In this document: positions 17,376-26,682 of the stretch, piece by piece
Position numbering within the stretch: position 1 is the stretch's first letter
How the letters are laid out: every line of letters starts with the position of its first letter
Source of the DNA: Paramagnetospirillum kuznetsovii
GTDB taxonomy: Bacteria; Pseudomonadota; Alphaproteobacteria; Rhodospirillales; Magnetospirillaceae
Direction: 5' to 3'
DNA length: 64,000 nt
Assembly (NCBI RefSeq): GCF_003284725.1
Contig: NZ_PGTO01000005.1
Span: 62,001-126,000 of the forward strand
Notes under the pieces: generated by a model
Told to the model about the DNA's origin: nothing
Database searches by the model: none
The model's input: only the letters and a program-made list of their open reading frames with translations
Made by a program: the position numbers and the translations under genes

Positions 17376-18418
17376 AAGACCGTCACCAGCATGCTCAGAA
17401 TGAAGACGATGATGGCGGTGGCATTGGCGAGGCCGCCCCATTGGCGGATCTCGTGGAGTTCGGCCAGATCGCCCACCAGGCGCAGGGCCAGCGAGGCGTG
17501 CAGCAGCGCCAGCGGTCCATAGAAATAGGATTTGTAGGGCACGGCGACGCGCAGCACGGCGGGCAGGATGACCGGCGCATGGCCGAACACCATGGAAAAG
17601 ACGAATCCGACGAACAGGGAATGGAAGGCGGCATCGGCGCGCACGCCGCCCTCGTCCAGCGACAGGCCCAGCATCAGCAGCCCCGAAACGGCCGCCCAGG
17701 CATAGCCCGACAGCAGGCAGACGGCCACATAGCGGGTCAGTCCGGGCTGACGGATAGTGCGCCGGGCGACGTCGTTGCGCAGGCACCACAGGGTCATCGC
17801 GACGAGGCCGCATCCGAACAGCGGCCAGGCCAGATGGTGTTCCGCCGCCGCCGCTCCGGCTCCGGCCAGCAACAGGGCCAGCACCGGCACCAGGGAGGGC
17901 AGGCGCCAGCGCCAGGGCGGCAGGAACCGGGACAGCTCCAGGCGCTCTCCGGCGATGGTCAGGACCAGGAACCCGGCCCACAGCGGCACCGCGTCCAGCG
18001 GCGATCCCCGTATCAGCCAGACGATGTTTCCCATAAGCCAACTGAGCGCGCCGAGCCCAAGCACGGCGGTGAAGTCTTCCTTCTGGCGGCGCAGCACGGC
18101 AAGGCTCATCAGCACGAAGATCAGGCTGCCGAGACCAAGCAGCAGGCCGCCCGTCGAAGTCTGCCCGGCCACGAGATAAAAGCCGCCCAAGGCGGTCGCC
18201 AGGGGGGCGCCGTAGCCCCAGGTCTTGCCCAGGGCGACGGCGCGTTCCAGCCCGATGACGGTGCCGAAGAAGCCGCAAATCATCAGGGGGCCGTGCACCG
18301 CCATGATGGTCATGCCAGGATCTGGCCAGCCCAACCGGCCGAGGCCCGCCGCCATGCCGACGAAGAGACTGGCCGCTCCGGCGAGCAGCAGGGGCAGGCG
18401 GCGGGTGGTGGGCGTCAT
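17351..18418 (-). CDS. Polytopic membrane protein, NnrS-like / haem-copper-oxidase-like histidine motifs
   Basis: 355 residues with about ten to twelve hydrophobic segments. Conserved-looking histidines sit in membrane helices (AVHGPLMICGFFGTVIGLE near 40; AAFHSLFVGFVFSMVFGHAP near 265; LLHASLALRLVGDLAEL near 305), a layout reminiscent of NnrS and of subunit I of haem-copper oxidases. NnrS-type proteins accompany denitrification and relieve nitric oxide stress. The start overlaps the stop of the DUF59 gene by 4 bp, and an FNR-type box lies upstream of the pair. Function is inferred from context; assignment to NnrS itself is tentative. Confidence 0.65.
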   Translation of the reverse strand: MTPTTRRLPLLLAGAASLFVGMAAGLGRLGWPDPGMTIMAVHGPLMICGFFGTVIGLERAVALGKTWGYGAPLATALGGFYLVAGQTSTGGLLLGLGSLIFVLMSLAVLRRQKEDFTAVLGLGALSWLMGNIVWLIRGSPLDAVPLWAGFLVLTIAGERLELSRFLPPWRWRLPSLVPVLALLLAGAGAAAAEHHLAWPLFGCGLVAMTLWCLRNDVARRTIRQPGLTRYVAVCLLSGYAWAAVSGLLMLGLSLDEGGVRADAAFHSLFVGFVFSMVFGHAPVILPAVLRVAVPYKSYFYGPLALLHASLALRLVGDLAELHEIRQWGGLANATAIIVFILSMLVTVLRARRPRS

Positions 18419-18720
18419 CCGGGCCAGCCCATGATCTTCTTGGCCGAGTCCGACATGCGGGCCGGTTCCCAGAACGGCGAGTCCAACACCGAGACGATGA
18501 CCTGGATCGGCCCCTGGGCGGCGGCGCGGACGACCCGTTCCACCTCGTCCTGGAGATAGGCGCTTTGGGGGCAGGCCGGGGTGGTCATGATCATATCCAC
18601 CTGGATGGACGCTTCGTCGATTTGAATACGCTCCACCAGACCAAGATCGACGATGTTGACGCCGATATCCGGGTCGATGACCTGGCGCAGGGCATCTTGG
18701 ATTTCGCTGTCGTTCAGCAT
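18415..18720 (-). CDS. DUF59/MIP18-family metal-sulphur cluster assembly protein
   Basis: 101 residues. IDPDIGVNIVDLGLVERIQI and MIMTTPACPQSAYLQDEVER are the hallmark segments of the DUF59 (SufT/PaaD/MIP18) family, including the conserved Asp and Cys. Members help deliver iron-sulphur clusters. Here it is coupled (4-bp overlap) to a polytopic membrane protein and sits behind an FNR-type site, suggesting a role in maturing an anaerobically used metalloprotein. The ATG at 18720 follows AAGGGATGCCTCC-like sequence. Confidence 0.85.
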   Translation of the reverse strand: MLNDSEIQDALRQVIDPDIGVNIVDLGLVERIQIDEASIQVDMIMTTPACPQSAYLQDEVERVVRAAAQGPIQVIVSVLDSPFWEPARMSDSAKKIMGWPG

Positions 18721-18774
18721 GGAGGCATCCCTTTGACGTTGCGGCAGCTTATACCCGGCCCGGCGATTCCCGGC

Positions 18775-18788
18775 ATGATGCAGATCAA
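18775..18788 (-). promoter_or_regulatory. FNR-type box upstream of the DUF59/membrane-protein pair
   Basis: On the minus strand it reads TTGATCTGCATCAT, matching TTGAT-N4-ATCAA at 9 of 10 specified positions. It is centred about 61 bp before the DUF59 start, a typical distance for class II activation with a short leader. Confidence 0.6.
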
Positions 18789-18793
18789 GCCCC

Positions 18794-20851
18794 TCAGGCC
18801 GGAATCACCAAGCTGAACCGGCTGCCTTCGCCCGGGGTGGAATCGACCCTTATGCGTCCCCCCATGCCTTCCACGATCTTCTTGCAGATGGCCAGGCCGA
18901 TGCCGGTGCCTTCGAATTTGTCGCGGGTATGCAGGCGCTGGAAGATGCCGAAGATCTTGTCGTAGAACTGCGCCTCGAAGCCGATGCCGTTATCGGAGAT
19001 GGTGATGACCCAGACCGCGCCGTCGCGAAGCGCCGTTATGGAGATGTCGGGCGCCCGACCTGGGTCGCGATATTTCAACGCGTTGCCGATCAGGTTTTGG
19101 AACACGCGGACCAGGTCGCCCTGGTTGCCTCTAATCCTCGGCAATTCGTCGTCGCGGCTGATTCTGGCCCCTGTATCTTCGATGTGGCTGGCCAGATTGG
19201 CGCAGGCGTCATCCACCACCCTCGCCAAGGTGACCTGCTCGGGCGGCTTCGACTGGTGGCCGATGCGGGAAAATTCCAGCAAGTCGATGATCAATTGGTT
19301 CATGCGCAGGGCGCCGTCGCGGGCAAAGATGATGAAGTCGCGGCCATCCTGATCGAGCTGAGCGGCGTAGCGGCGCTCCAGCAGCGAGACATAGCTCGCC
19401 ACCTGGCGCAGCGGCTCGCGCAGATCATGACTGGCCACATAGGCGAATTGCTCGAGATCGGCATTGGAGCGGGCCAGCTCCGCCGCCTGGGCCTCCAGCC
19501 GTCGCTCGGCCTTTATCCGTTCTCCGATGTCGTGAAAGACCAGGACGCCGCCGCTCACCTTGCCGTCCTCGACGACGCCGGTGACCACGAGGTCGACAGG
19601 GAGCGGCGTGCCGTTGCGATGCCAGAACGTCTCGCCGTGTATATCGCGGATGCCGCCGTCCGAAAGCGTTCGCAGGATGGGGCAGTCGGCTTCGGCGTAC
19701 TGACGTCCGTCGGGATGGGAATGATGGCTGATGGCGTGAAGATTGAGGCCGACGACATCCTCGCCCAAAAGCCCCAGCATCTTTCGCGCCGCCGGATTGA
19801 TGAAGCTGATGGCGCCAGAGGAATCGATGCCGCAGATTCCCTCGCCGGCGGAAGACAGGATCAACTGCGAATCCCGGTGGGCGATCTCGGTTTCCCGCAG
19901 GGCGGCCTCTTCCGATTTCATGGCGCCCAGCAAGACGCTGGCCAGCACCGCCGTCACGATCGACACCAGGGTGGCGAGGCCGATCAGGGTATAGCTCTCG
20001 CGCCGCCAGGGAACGAGAAGGCTGTCCACTTCCGAGGCGACGGTGACGATCAACGGGTAATCGCGCAGCCGCAGGAAGGAAACCAGCTTCGGCGCCGTGC
20101 CGACGGCCGAGCCGTCCGAGTAATAGGTGCCGCGCGGCGCCACCGAAATTTGTTCGTCCCAGGACGGCGTGCCGGCGATGTTCTGGCCGATGATGTTGGG
20201 ACCGGCGGGCACGCGAAACAGGAAGGTTCCGTCGCTGCGCATGATGGATATGGCGCCGTTCGGCTTGGGGCGCTCCGCCTCGAAGGTCTTGCCGATGCGG
20301 TCGAGCTCCATGGCGACGAAGATTACCCCGACATCGCCGCCCCCCTGATCGATGGGCAGCGAGACCGGAATTCCCCATTTGCCCGTCACCCTGCTGACGA
20401 CGGGGTTGCCGATGTAAAGACCGCGATGGCGCGGGTCGGATTGCGCCTTGACGTAATCGCGGTCAGAGACATCGGCCATGGGCTTCGGCCCTCGCTTGGG
20501 GACATAGAACAGGCCGCCGTCCTTGCTGACCAGCCGAATGTCCAGCATGCCTTCCGATATTGCCCGCAAGCTGTCGGCCAGTGACATGTAGCTCGGCGCG
20601 GTGCCGGGATCCTGGTCCGGATGCTCGGCGATCCAATGGCGGGTGACCACCAGCGAGGTCTCGGCCTGCTTGAACAGGCGCAGGGTCTGTTCCTCCACCG
20701 CGCTGGTCAATTGTTCCAGCATGGCTTCGCCGGACGCCAGCACCTTTTGGTGCTGGGACCACGACCAGTATCCGACGAAAGCCCACAGCGCCAGCAGCAG
20801 CGTTCCCAGCAGTCCCAGCAGAAGTCGACGGTTGGCGGGACGTCGCGACAC
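18794..20851 (-). CDS. Membrane PAS sensor histidine kinase with periplasmic dCache domain
   Basis: 685 residues. TM1 near 8-28, a large periplasmic sensor of the Cache/PDC type (SDRDYVKAQSDPRHRGLYIG and PVVSRVTGKWGIPVSLPI are typical), TM2 near 285-308, a cytoplasmic PAS domain, then HisKA with phospho-acceptor His in YVASHDLREPLRQV and a HATPase domain (NLIGNALKY, DNGIGF, GTGIGLAI). This resembles phytochrome-like and FixL-like kinases that lack their own receiver. It starts at GTG 20851, one base after the dihydroorotase stop, so it is likely co-transcribed with it. Ligand unknown; no response regulator adjacent. Confidence 0.92.
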   Translation of the reverse strand: MSRRPANRRLLLGLLGTLLLALWAFVGYWSWSQHQKVLASGEAMLEQLTSAVEEQTLRLFKQAETSLVVTRHWIAEHPDQDPGTAPSYMSLADSLRAISEGMLDIRLVSKDGGLFYVPKRGPKPMADVSDRDYVKAQSDPRHRGLYIGNPVVSRVTGKWGIPVSLPIDQGGGDVGVIFVAMELDRIGKTFEAERPKPNGAISIMRSDGTFLFRVPAGPNIIGQNIAGTPSWDEQISVAPRGTYYSDGSAVGTAPKLVSFLRLRDYPLIVTVASEVDSLLVPWRRESYTLIGLATLVSIVTAVLASVLLGAMKSEEAALRETEIAHRDSQLILSSAGEGICGIDSSGAISFINPAARKMLGLLGEDVVGLNLHAISHHSHPDGRQYAEADCPILRTLSDGGIRDIHGETFWHRNGTPLPVDLVVTGVVEDGKVSGGVLVFHDIGERIKAERRLEAQAAELARSNADLEQFAYVASHDLREPLRQVASYVSLLERRYAAQLDQDGRDFIIFARDGALRMNQLIIDLLEFSRIGHQSKPPEQVTLARVVDDACANLASHIEDTGARISRDDELPRIRGNQGDLVRVFQNLIGNALKYRDPGRAPDISITALRDGAVWVITISDNGIGFEAQFYDKIFGIFQRLHTRDKFEGTGIGLAICKKIVEGMGGRIRVDSTPGEGSRFSLVIPA

Positions 20852-20852
20852 G

Positions 20853-22187
20853 TCAGGTGCTTTCGTGGAAGCGTACCGGCTCGCCCGCCGGGGTGCTCAA
20901 CAATTGACCCTCGCGCATGACGGTGCGACCGCGAATGATGGTTGCCATGGGCCAGCCGGTGACCGTCTTGCCGTCGAACGGCGTCCAGCCGCACCGGCTT
21001 TCGATCCAGTCGTTGGTGATGGTTCGTTCGGCGCGCATGTCGACGACCGTGAAGTCGGCGTCGTAGCCGAGCGCGATGCGGCCCTTGCCGGCGATGCCGT
21101 AGATGCGGGCGGGACCGGCGCTGGTCAGGTCGACCAGGCGTTCAAGGCTGAGGCGGCCATGATTGACATGGTCGAGCATGATGGGCACCAGGGTCTGGAC
21201 GCCGGTCATGCCCGACGGGCTTTGCGGATAGGGCTTTTCCTTTTCCTCGCGGGTATGGGGTGCATGGTCCGAGCCCAGCACGTCCACCACGCCGTTGGCG
21301 ATGGCGGCCCACAGGGCGTCGCGGTGGCGGGTGCCACGGATGGGCGGATTCATCTGGGCCAGGGTGCCGAGACGCTCGTAGCAATCCGGCGCCGCCAGGG
21401 TCAGGTGCTGCGGCGTGGTCTCCACCGTGGCCATGTCCTTGTGCGCGGCCAGGAACTCCATTTCCTCGGCGGTGGTCACATGCAGGACATGCACCCGGCG
21501 GTGGGCTTTCTCCGCCAGGGCGATCAGGCGCTGGCTGGCCAGCAAGGCGGTCTGCTCGTCGCGCCATTGGTGATGGACGCGGGGATGGGCGCCTTCGTCG
21601 GCCAGATGCTTGCGCTCGGCGAGGCGGCCCTCGTCCTCGCAATGGACGGCGACGCGCCGCGACCCTTGGGCCAGCACGGCGGCCAGGGTCTCGTCGTCGG
21701 CCACCAGCAGCGAGCCGGTGGAAGATCCCATGAAGACCTTGATGCCAGCGCAGCCGGGCAGCCGTTCCCACTGGGCCAGATGGGCGACGTTGTCGGCCGC
21801 CGCGCCGATGAAGAAGGCGTGATCCACCCAGGCGCGGCCCTTGGCGCGGGCCAGCTTGTCGTTGATGGCCTCGGCGGTGGTGGTGGACGGCTTGGTGTTT
21901 GGCATCTCGAAGATGGCCACCACCCCGCCCTGGGCGGCTCCGGCGGTGCCGGTGGCGAGGTCTTCCTTGTGTTCTAGCCCGGGCTCGCGGAAATGCACCT
22001 GGGTGTCGATGACGCCGGGCAGAACGGTAAGGCCGCGGAGGTCGATCTCCTCGGCCGCCGTCGCGGCCTGCCCGAGCGTGCCGAGGGCCGCGATGCGACC
22101 GTTCCGCACGCCGATATCGGCCCGTTCGGTGCCGTTGGGAGTGACCACGGTGCCGTTGCGCAGAATCAGGTCAAAGGATTGGGCCAT
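20853..22187 (-). CDS. pyrC: Dihydroorotase (class I, amidohydrolase family)
   Basis: 444 residues. The zinc-binding motif DTQVHFREPGLEHKED, the active-site stretch AIFEMPNTKPST, HVLHVTTAEEM and VLGSDHAPHT are those of class I dihydroorotase, which closes carbamoyl-aspartate to dihydroorotate in pyrimidine synthesis. Length and motifs fit catalytic rather than pseudo-dihydroorotase. Allantoinase is the main alternative, but the sequence around the first motif fits dihydroorotase. It is separated by 27 bp from asnB and followed immediately by the histidine kinase gene. Confidence 0.92.
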   Translation of the reverse strand: MAQSFDLILRNGTVVTPNGTERADIGVRNGRIAALGTLGQAATAAEEIDLRGLTVLPGVIDTQVHFREPGLEHKEDLATGTAGAAQGGVVAIFEMPNTKPSTTTAEAINDKLARAKGRAWVDHAFFIGAAADNVAHLAQWERLPGCAGIKVFMGSSTGSLLVADDETLAAVLAQGSRRVAVHCEDEGRLAERKHLADEGAHPRVHHQWRDEQTALLASQRLIALAEKAHRRVHVLHVTTAEEMEFLAAHKDMATVETTPQHLTLAAPDCYERLGTLAQMNPPIRGTRHRDALWAAIANGVVDVLGSDHAPHTREEKEKPYPQSPSGMTGVQTLVPIMLDHVNHGRLSLERLVDLTSAGPARIYGIAGKGRIALGYDADFTVVDMRAERTITNDWIESRCGWTPFDGKTVTGWPMATIIRGRTVMREGQLLSTPAGEPVRFHEST

Positions 22188-22214
22188 GGAGAAACTCCAG
22201 TAGAACGCTTGGGA

Positions 22215-23972
22215 TTATACCTCATTCTCCAACTCGGAGAAGACGTCGCCTCGCGGAATGATGCCAAGGACATGCCGACGATGCCACAGAGCGTAGAACA
22301 GCAGTGTCCAGCAGGCGAAGCCGGTTTCCTTGGACCCGTCGCGAAACAGCGCCTCCACCTGACCGGGGCGGCAAATCTCCCGAATGCCCGCCTGCCGGGC
22401 GACCAAATCACCCATATGGGGTGATTTGGCGATCCATTCACCCACCGGGACGGTGAAGCCGCGCTTCTTGTCGAAGGGACGCGCCGCCGGAAGGGCGGTT
22501 TCCAGCCATTTGCGCAGCAGCCATTTGCCCAGCCCCTTACGCACTTTCAGATGATCGGGAAGGCGGAAGGCGAAGCTTGCCACCACCGGATCGAGGAACG
22601 GCACCCGACCCTCGATCCCATTGGCCATCAGGCAGCGGTCGGCCTTGGTCAACAGGTCGTTGGGCAGCCAATCGGCGCAATCCACCGCCTGGGCTTGCTG
22701 CAATTTGGAATGGCCGCTGGCCGCCTCTTGCCGTTCGGCCTTGGCGATGCCGTCGCGCCAGCCCGTGGTGATCCCCTCGCGCAGGACATCCAGCCCGTCG
22801 AAGGTGCCGCTGCGGCGCATGGGCTTGGCGAAGGGCCAGGGGCGGATGGCGTGGCGATAGCGGCCGTAACCGGCGAACAATTCGTCGCCGCCCTCGCCCG
22901 ACAGGATGACCTTGACCTGCTTGCGCGCCTCGGCGGCCAATTTGAAAGTGGGCAGCACGGCGTAATCGGCGGCGGGATCGTCCATGGCGGCCGCCACCTG
23001 GGGCAGCAGGGACCAGAAATCCGCCTCGCCGAATTCCACTTCCACATGACGAGCGCCTGTGATGCGTGCCAGTTCGCGGGCATGTTCGCGCTCGTCATGG
23101 GCCCTGGTTCCGGGAAATCCGGCGGTGAAGGCCAGGATGCCCTTCGGGTTGAGCCGCGCCATCAGGGCCAGCACCACCGAAGAATCGATGCCGCCCGACA
23201 GGAACATGCCATAGGGCACGTCCGAGCGCTGGTGCAGGTCCACCGATTCGGTCAAAACCTCGTCCAATTCGTCCAGCAGGCGGCCGAGGTCTTCCGGGGC
23301 GGGGCCGCCTGCGGGCAGGGCGGGCAGGATGCGGCTGTCGGTGACGCGGCCGCCTTCCACCACGGCGGTCTCGCCGGGAGCAAGGCGGCGGACGCCCTTG
23401 AAGATGGTGGCAAGGCCGGTGGTGAACTGCATCTGCAACAGCTCGGCGCGCGCCTTGGCGTCCACCTCCGGCTTGATCCGGCCCGCCGCCACCAGCGCCT
23501 GCGGCTCGGAGGCGAAGGCGATTCCCGACTCATCCTCGGACAGATAAAGCGGCTTGATGCCGAAGGGATCGCGGGCCAGCACCAGCCTTTGCTTGGCCGG
23601 GTCGTGAATGGCCATGGCATACATGCCGCGTAAGGATCGGGCGAAGCCCAAACCCTGATGGGCGTAGAGATGCAGCGGCGGCTCGCAGTCGGACCCGGTG
23701 GCGAAGCTCTGGCCCGGCATGTCCGACTTGAGTTCCAGGTAGTTGTAGACCTCGCCATTGGCGACGATGGCGCGGCCCTCGGCATCGAGAATGGGCTGCT
23801 TGCCGCCTTCCAGGTCGATGATGGACAGCCGGTTCTGCACCAGCCCCACGGTGCCGTTCACATGGCGGCCGCGCCCGTCTGGGCCGCGATGGGCCAGGGA
23901 ATCGGCAAGCTTGTCCAGCACCCGCTCGTCGGGGGCTCCGCTCGCGTTCATCAGCCCGGCGATGCCGCACAT
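22215..23972 (-). CDS. asnB: Glutamine-hydrolysing asparagine synthase, AsnB type
   Basis: 585 residues. It begins MCGIAGL, so Cys2 is available as the N-terminal nucleophile of the glutaminase domain (LAHRGPDG, NRLSIIDLEGG, NGEVYNY). The synthetase half contains the ATP pyrophosphatase loop SGGIDSSVVLAL and LSGEGGDELFAGYGRY. Such AsnB paralogues make asparagine or amidate sugars and peptides; proximity to two glycosyltransferase genes suggests a possible role in surface polysaccharide modification, but this is inference. Confidence 0.93.
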   Translation of the reverse strand: MCGIAGLMNASGAPDERVLDKLADSLAHRGPDGRGRHVNGTVGLVQNRLSIIDLEGGKQPILDAEGRAIVANGEVYNYLELKSDMPGQSFATGSDCEPPLHLYAHQGLGFARSLRGMYAMAIHDPAKQRLVLARDPFGIKPLYLSEDESGIAFASEPQALVAAGRIKPEVDAKARAELLQMQFTTGLATIFKGVRRLAPGETAVVEGGRVTDSRILPALPAGGPAPEDLGRLLDELDEVLTESVDLHQRSDVPYGMFLSGGIDSSVVLALMARLNPKGILAFTAGFPGTRAHDEREHARELARITGARHVEVEFGEADFWSLLPQVAAAMDDPAADYAVLPTFKLAAEARKQVKVILSGEGGDELFAGYGRYRHAIRPWPFAKPMRRSGTFDGLDVLREGITTGWRDGIAKAERQEAASGHSKLQQAQAVDCADWLPNDLLTKADRCLMANGIEGRVPFLDPVVASFAFRLPDHLKVRKGLGKWLLRKWLETALPAARPFDKKRGFTVPVGEWIAKSPHMGDLVARQAGIREICRPGQVEALFRDGSKETGFACWTLLFYALWHRRHVLGIIPRGDVFSELENEV

Positions 23973-24054
23973 CAGCGTTTCACCCTTCGTGTCATCCCGA
24001 GCGCACGGCTATCCGCCCTAATTCCCAACCAACGGCCCCGTGGCCAGTGCCGCC

Positions 24055-24264
24055 GATTCACCACCAAGGCACCAAGAGGGCGACGCGGTTTTTTGCCTTC
24101 CGTCATGCCCGTGCTCGTCACGGGCATCCACGCCCATCCGTCTGGACTAGCCTTGCATAGGGCTTTCGAGCGGAGCCGCGTGGATGGCCGGGGCATGCCC
24201 GGCCATGACGACAGAGTGAGACCTGAACCATTGCTCCGCCCTCTTGGTGCCTTGGTGGTGAATC
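24055..24264. repeat. 27-bp perfect inverted repeat enclosing a family C element
   Basis: The 27-bp sequence at 24055-24081 (GATTCACCACCAAGGCACCA...) recurs exactly as its reverse complement at 24238-24264. The 156 bp between contain a complete family C inverted repeat at 24101-24210. The nested arrangement looks like one small palindromic element inserted into another or a composite non-autonomous element. It lies in the 577-bp gap between asnB and a glycosyltransferase gene. Confidence 0.9.
24101..24210. repeat. Repeat family C, copy 1 (CGTCATGCCCG... inverted repeat)
   Basis: Outer arms CGTCATGCCCG...GGGCATCCACG and CGTGGATGGCCGGGG...GGCCATGACG face each other over about 110 bp. Copies: 27595-27690 and 47623-47733, plus a partial one at 28031-28062. 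Confidence 0.8.
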
Positions 24265-24379
24265 GATTTTCGAGTCCCACGACGAAGGCGATGTGCTGAG
24301 ATGCAAGGAGCCCCAGGCGCTTGCGGAAATCCGGCCGATTTAGCAGGGTGCGGAAAAGCTCCTTCCCGCCCCCATTTAT

Positions 24380-24484
24380 CGTCACCCCCGCGCAGGCGGG
24401 GGTCCATGTTGATGCAAGGCTGGGCTTTAGCCACAAGATATTGAGTGCCTGATGCATGGATTCCCGCTTTCGCGGGAATGACGG
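24380..24484. repeat. Repeat family B, copy 3
   Basis: Arms CGTCACCCCCGCG... (from 24380) and ...TTCCCGCTTTCGCGGGAATGACG (to 24484) enclose about 50 nt. Together with the elements at 24055-24264 it fills most of the gap 23973-24549; no gene is supported there. Confidence 0.8.
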
Positions 24485-24549
24485 GGTTTTTCCGCAGGCT
24501 GTTAAACCGGGCAGCCGTGCTCTGTCGCTCGGGATGACAGACCGGGTAT

Positions 24550-25572
24550 TCATCGTTTCACCCTGTCGAAGAATTCGAGGTAACGCGCGACCACGGCCGC
24601 CTCGGTGAATTGGCGCTCGAACGCCTTGCGCCCGGCCTGGGCCAGGGATTTCGCCGCCGCTGGATCGGAGAGCAGGCGGCGGATGGCCTCTGCCAACGCC
24701 TTGTCATCGTCGATGGGGGTGAGAATTCCGTCGACGCCATCGGCGATCAACTGACGCGGTCCCTGAGAGGCGCAGGCGATCACCGGCTTGGCGGCGGCCC
24801 AGGCCTCGATCACCACATTGCCCAGCGGCTCGTGGCGCGACGGACAGACGAACAGGTCGCCGCTGGCATACAGCGCCGCCACGTCGTCGCGCCAGCCCAG
24901 GAAGCGGACGCGGGGCTTGACCGCAAGATGGGCGGCCAGCTCTTCCAATTCCTGGCGCAGCGGGCCTTCGCCTGCGATCCACAGATAGGCGTCGTGAAGC
25001 TGTTCCAGGGCGGCCAGCAGGACGTCGAAGCCCTTGTTGGCGTGCAGCCGTCCCATGGCGACGATCAGCGGCGCGCCGGGCGGCGTGTCCAGCGTGGCCC
25101 GCGACACCGGGGCGGCCTTGGCATCGGGGACGAAATTGGGAACGTAATGGGCGCGATCAGTGGGCCAGCCCTGCTTGACGATCCAATCGCGGATATCGGG
25201 GGTGTTGCCGATCAGATGGTCGCAATTGCGGTAGTATTTGAGGTCGTAATAGCCGCCCAGGCGGCCGACCTGGACATGGCGGCCCTTGGGGATGAACTTG
25301 CTGGCGCGGTTCATCCAGCTGAGCACGATATCGGGCTGGAACCGCTTGATCTCGGCGGCCATGCGCCAGCGGGTGACCAGATCGAAGGCGCCGCCGAACG
25401 GCATCTCCACCACCTCGACGCCGCCCGAACGCAGCAGCGCGGCCCGCTTTTCGTTGGCGCGGATCGCCACCCGCTGCTCCACCCCGGCGCGGACCAGGGC
25501 GGGGGCCAGACGCTCGAAGAACGCTTCCGCCCCGCCATGGGGGGCGCCGGCCATGGCCTGAAGGAGCCTCAC
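24550..25572 (-). CDS. Family 4 glycosyltransferase
   Basis: 340 residues with a two-domain GT-B layout. N-terminal GGAEAFFERLAPALVRAG, linker PNFVPD, and C-terminal VAMGRLHANKGFDVLLAAL, then the E-x7-E signature of GT4 enzymes in EPLGNVVIEAW. A retaining transferase using a nucleotide sugar, probably at the cytoplasmic face in polysaccharide or LPS assembly. The start overlaps the stop of the next upstream glycosyltransferase gene by 4 bp, so the two are coupled. Acceptor and sugar cannot be deduced. Confidence 0.9.
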   Translation of the reverse strand: MRLLQAMAGAPHGGAEAFFERLAPALVRAGVEQRVAIRANEKRAALLRSGGVEVVEMPFGGAFDLVTRWRMAAEIKRFQPDIVLSWMNRASKFIPKGRHVQVGRLGGYYDLKYYRNCDHLIGNTPDIRDWIVKQGWPTDRAHYVPNFVPDAKAAPVSRATLDTPPGAPLIVAMGRLHANKGFDVLLAALEQLHDAYLWIAGEGPLRQELEELAAHLAVKPRVRFLGWRDDVAALYASGDLFVCPSRHEPLGNVVIEAWAAAKPVIACASQGPRQLIADGVDGILTPIDDDKALAEAIRRLLSDPAAAKSLAQAGRKAFERQFTEAAVVARYLEFFDRVKR

Positions 25573-26591
25573 TTCAGCCAGCCTTCCAGGGTCGCCGCGG
25601 CGTTCTCCCAGGTGCGGTCCTTGGAAAGCGCCTTGGCTTCCGTGCCCATGGTGGCGCGCACCGCTTCGTCATTGAGCAGCATGACGGCCAGATTGGCGAA
25701 GGCGTCGTCGTCGGGGGCGACATAGCCGGTGACGCCGTCGGTGATGCGCTCGGCCGCCGCGCCCAGCGGGCGGATCACGGCGGGGCAGCCGCTGGCCTGG
25801 CTTTCCATCAGGGTGAAGCAGCCCATGTCGTCGGCATGGCCGGGAAACAGATGGACGCAGGATTCCTGATAGGCCACCGCCATCAGGAAATCGCCCTGGG
25901 GCCGGTTGATGACGATTCCGTGTTCCTTGGCGGCGATGGCCTTGGCCACCAGCGGCTTCAAGTTCTCCTCCACTTCGCCACCCTCGTCGGCGGCGGCCAG
26001 GGTGTTGGAGAAGAGGTGCAGCTCCGCCTCGGGCGATTTGGGGCGGATGCGGCTGATCCAAAGGTCCAGCAGCCAGTCCATGCCATGGGCGGGATGGGTG
26101 GTGACGATGGCGCGGGGCGGCGTCTTGGGGCGCGGCTCGCCCGCCAGGAAATCGGAGCGGACGGCGGCGGGCAGCAATCCGGCCCGCAATCCCCGGGCCT
26201 GGAAGTCGCGGGCCTGGGCTTCCGCCGTCAGCAGCAGGAACGGCTTGTGGCTGGCCAGCATCTCGCGGGTGGCGGCGCGTTCCAGCAGGCGGCCGGGGCC
26301 GGTGAACCACAGGACGCGCCGGTCGGCCTGGCGGATGAATTCCAGCAGCGACGGCTTCCTGAACGCGATCAGCACATCGGTGCGCAGCGGCTTCTTGGCG
26401 TCGAACACATCCCACTGGGCGCCTTCCACATACATGCCCCAGCGGCAGCGGTTGAACGCCTGGACGGTGTGGCCGCGCCGGGCCAGGGCGCCGGGCAGGG
26501 CGGCAAAGGCCTTCTCGGCTCCTCCCAGCGGGCGGCTGGAAGCGCTGTAACCGTCGAAGGCAATGGAATCGTCCACAAGGGTGATATGCAT
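25569..26591 (-). CDS. Glycosyltransferase (GT-B fold)
   Basis: 340 residues from ATG 26591 (MHITLVDDSIAFDGYSA); an open frame reaches further back but lacks a start context. RPLGGAEKAFAALPGALARRG is a typical donor-side loop, and QESCVHLFPGHADDMGCFTL, then ESQASGCPAVI resembles the C-terminal sugar-nucleotide site of GT4-like enzymes, with the Glu-rich signature altered. Coupled to the GT4 gene downstream. Likely part of surface polysaccharide synthesis. Confidence 0.8.
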   Translation of the reverse strand: MHITLVDDSIAFDGYSASSRPLGGAEKAFAALPGALARRGHTVQAFNRCRWGMYVEGAQWDVFDAKKPLRTDVLIAFRKPSLLEFIRQADRRVLWFTGPGRLLERAATREMLASHKPFLLLTAEAQARDFQARGLRAGLLPAAVRSDFLAGEPRPKTPPRAIVTTHPAHGMDWLLDLWISRIRPKSPEAELHLFSNTLAAADEGGEVEENLKPLVAKAIAAKEHGIVINRPQGDFLMAVAYQESCVHLFPGHADDMGCFTLMESQASGCPAVIRPLGAAAERITDGVTGYVAPDDDAFANLAVMLLNDEAVRATMGTEAKALSKDRTWENAAATLEGWLK

Positions 26592-26682
26592 GATGCAACC
26601 GTTATAAGGCGGCATTGTTGCCTTGTCATCCCGGCCGCGATGCCTCACTTTTTCCTTGGAACGAGTTCAGGAGAACAGCGTC

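Noticed and set aside
23972-24553. A 193-codon open frame between asnB and the glycosyltransferase gene
   Set aside because: Its sequence is made of translated repeats (SFPRKRESM, TWTPACAGVT, FTTKAPRG), which recur with the intergenic elements, so it is not a gene.
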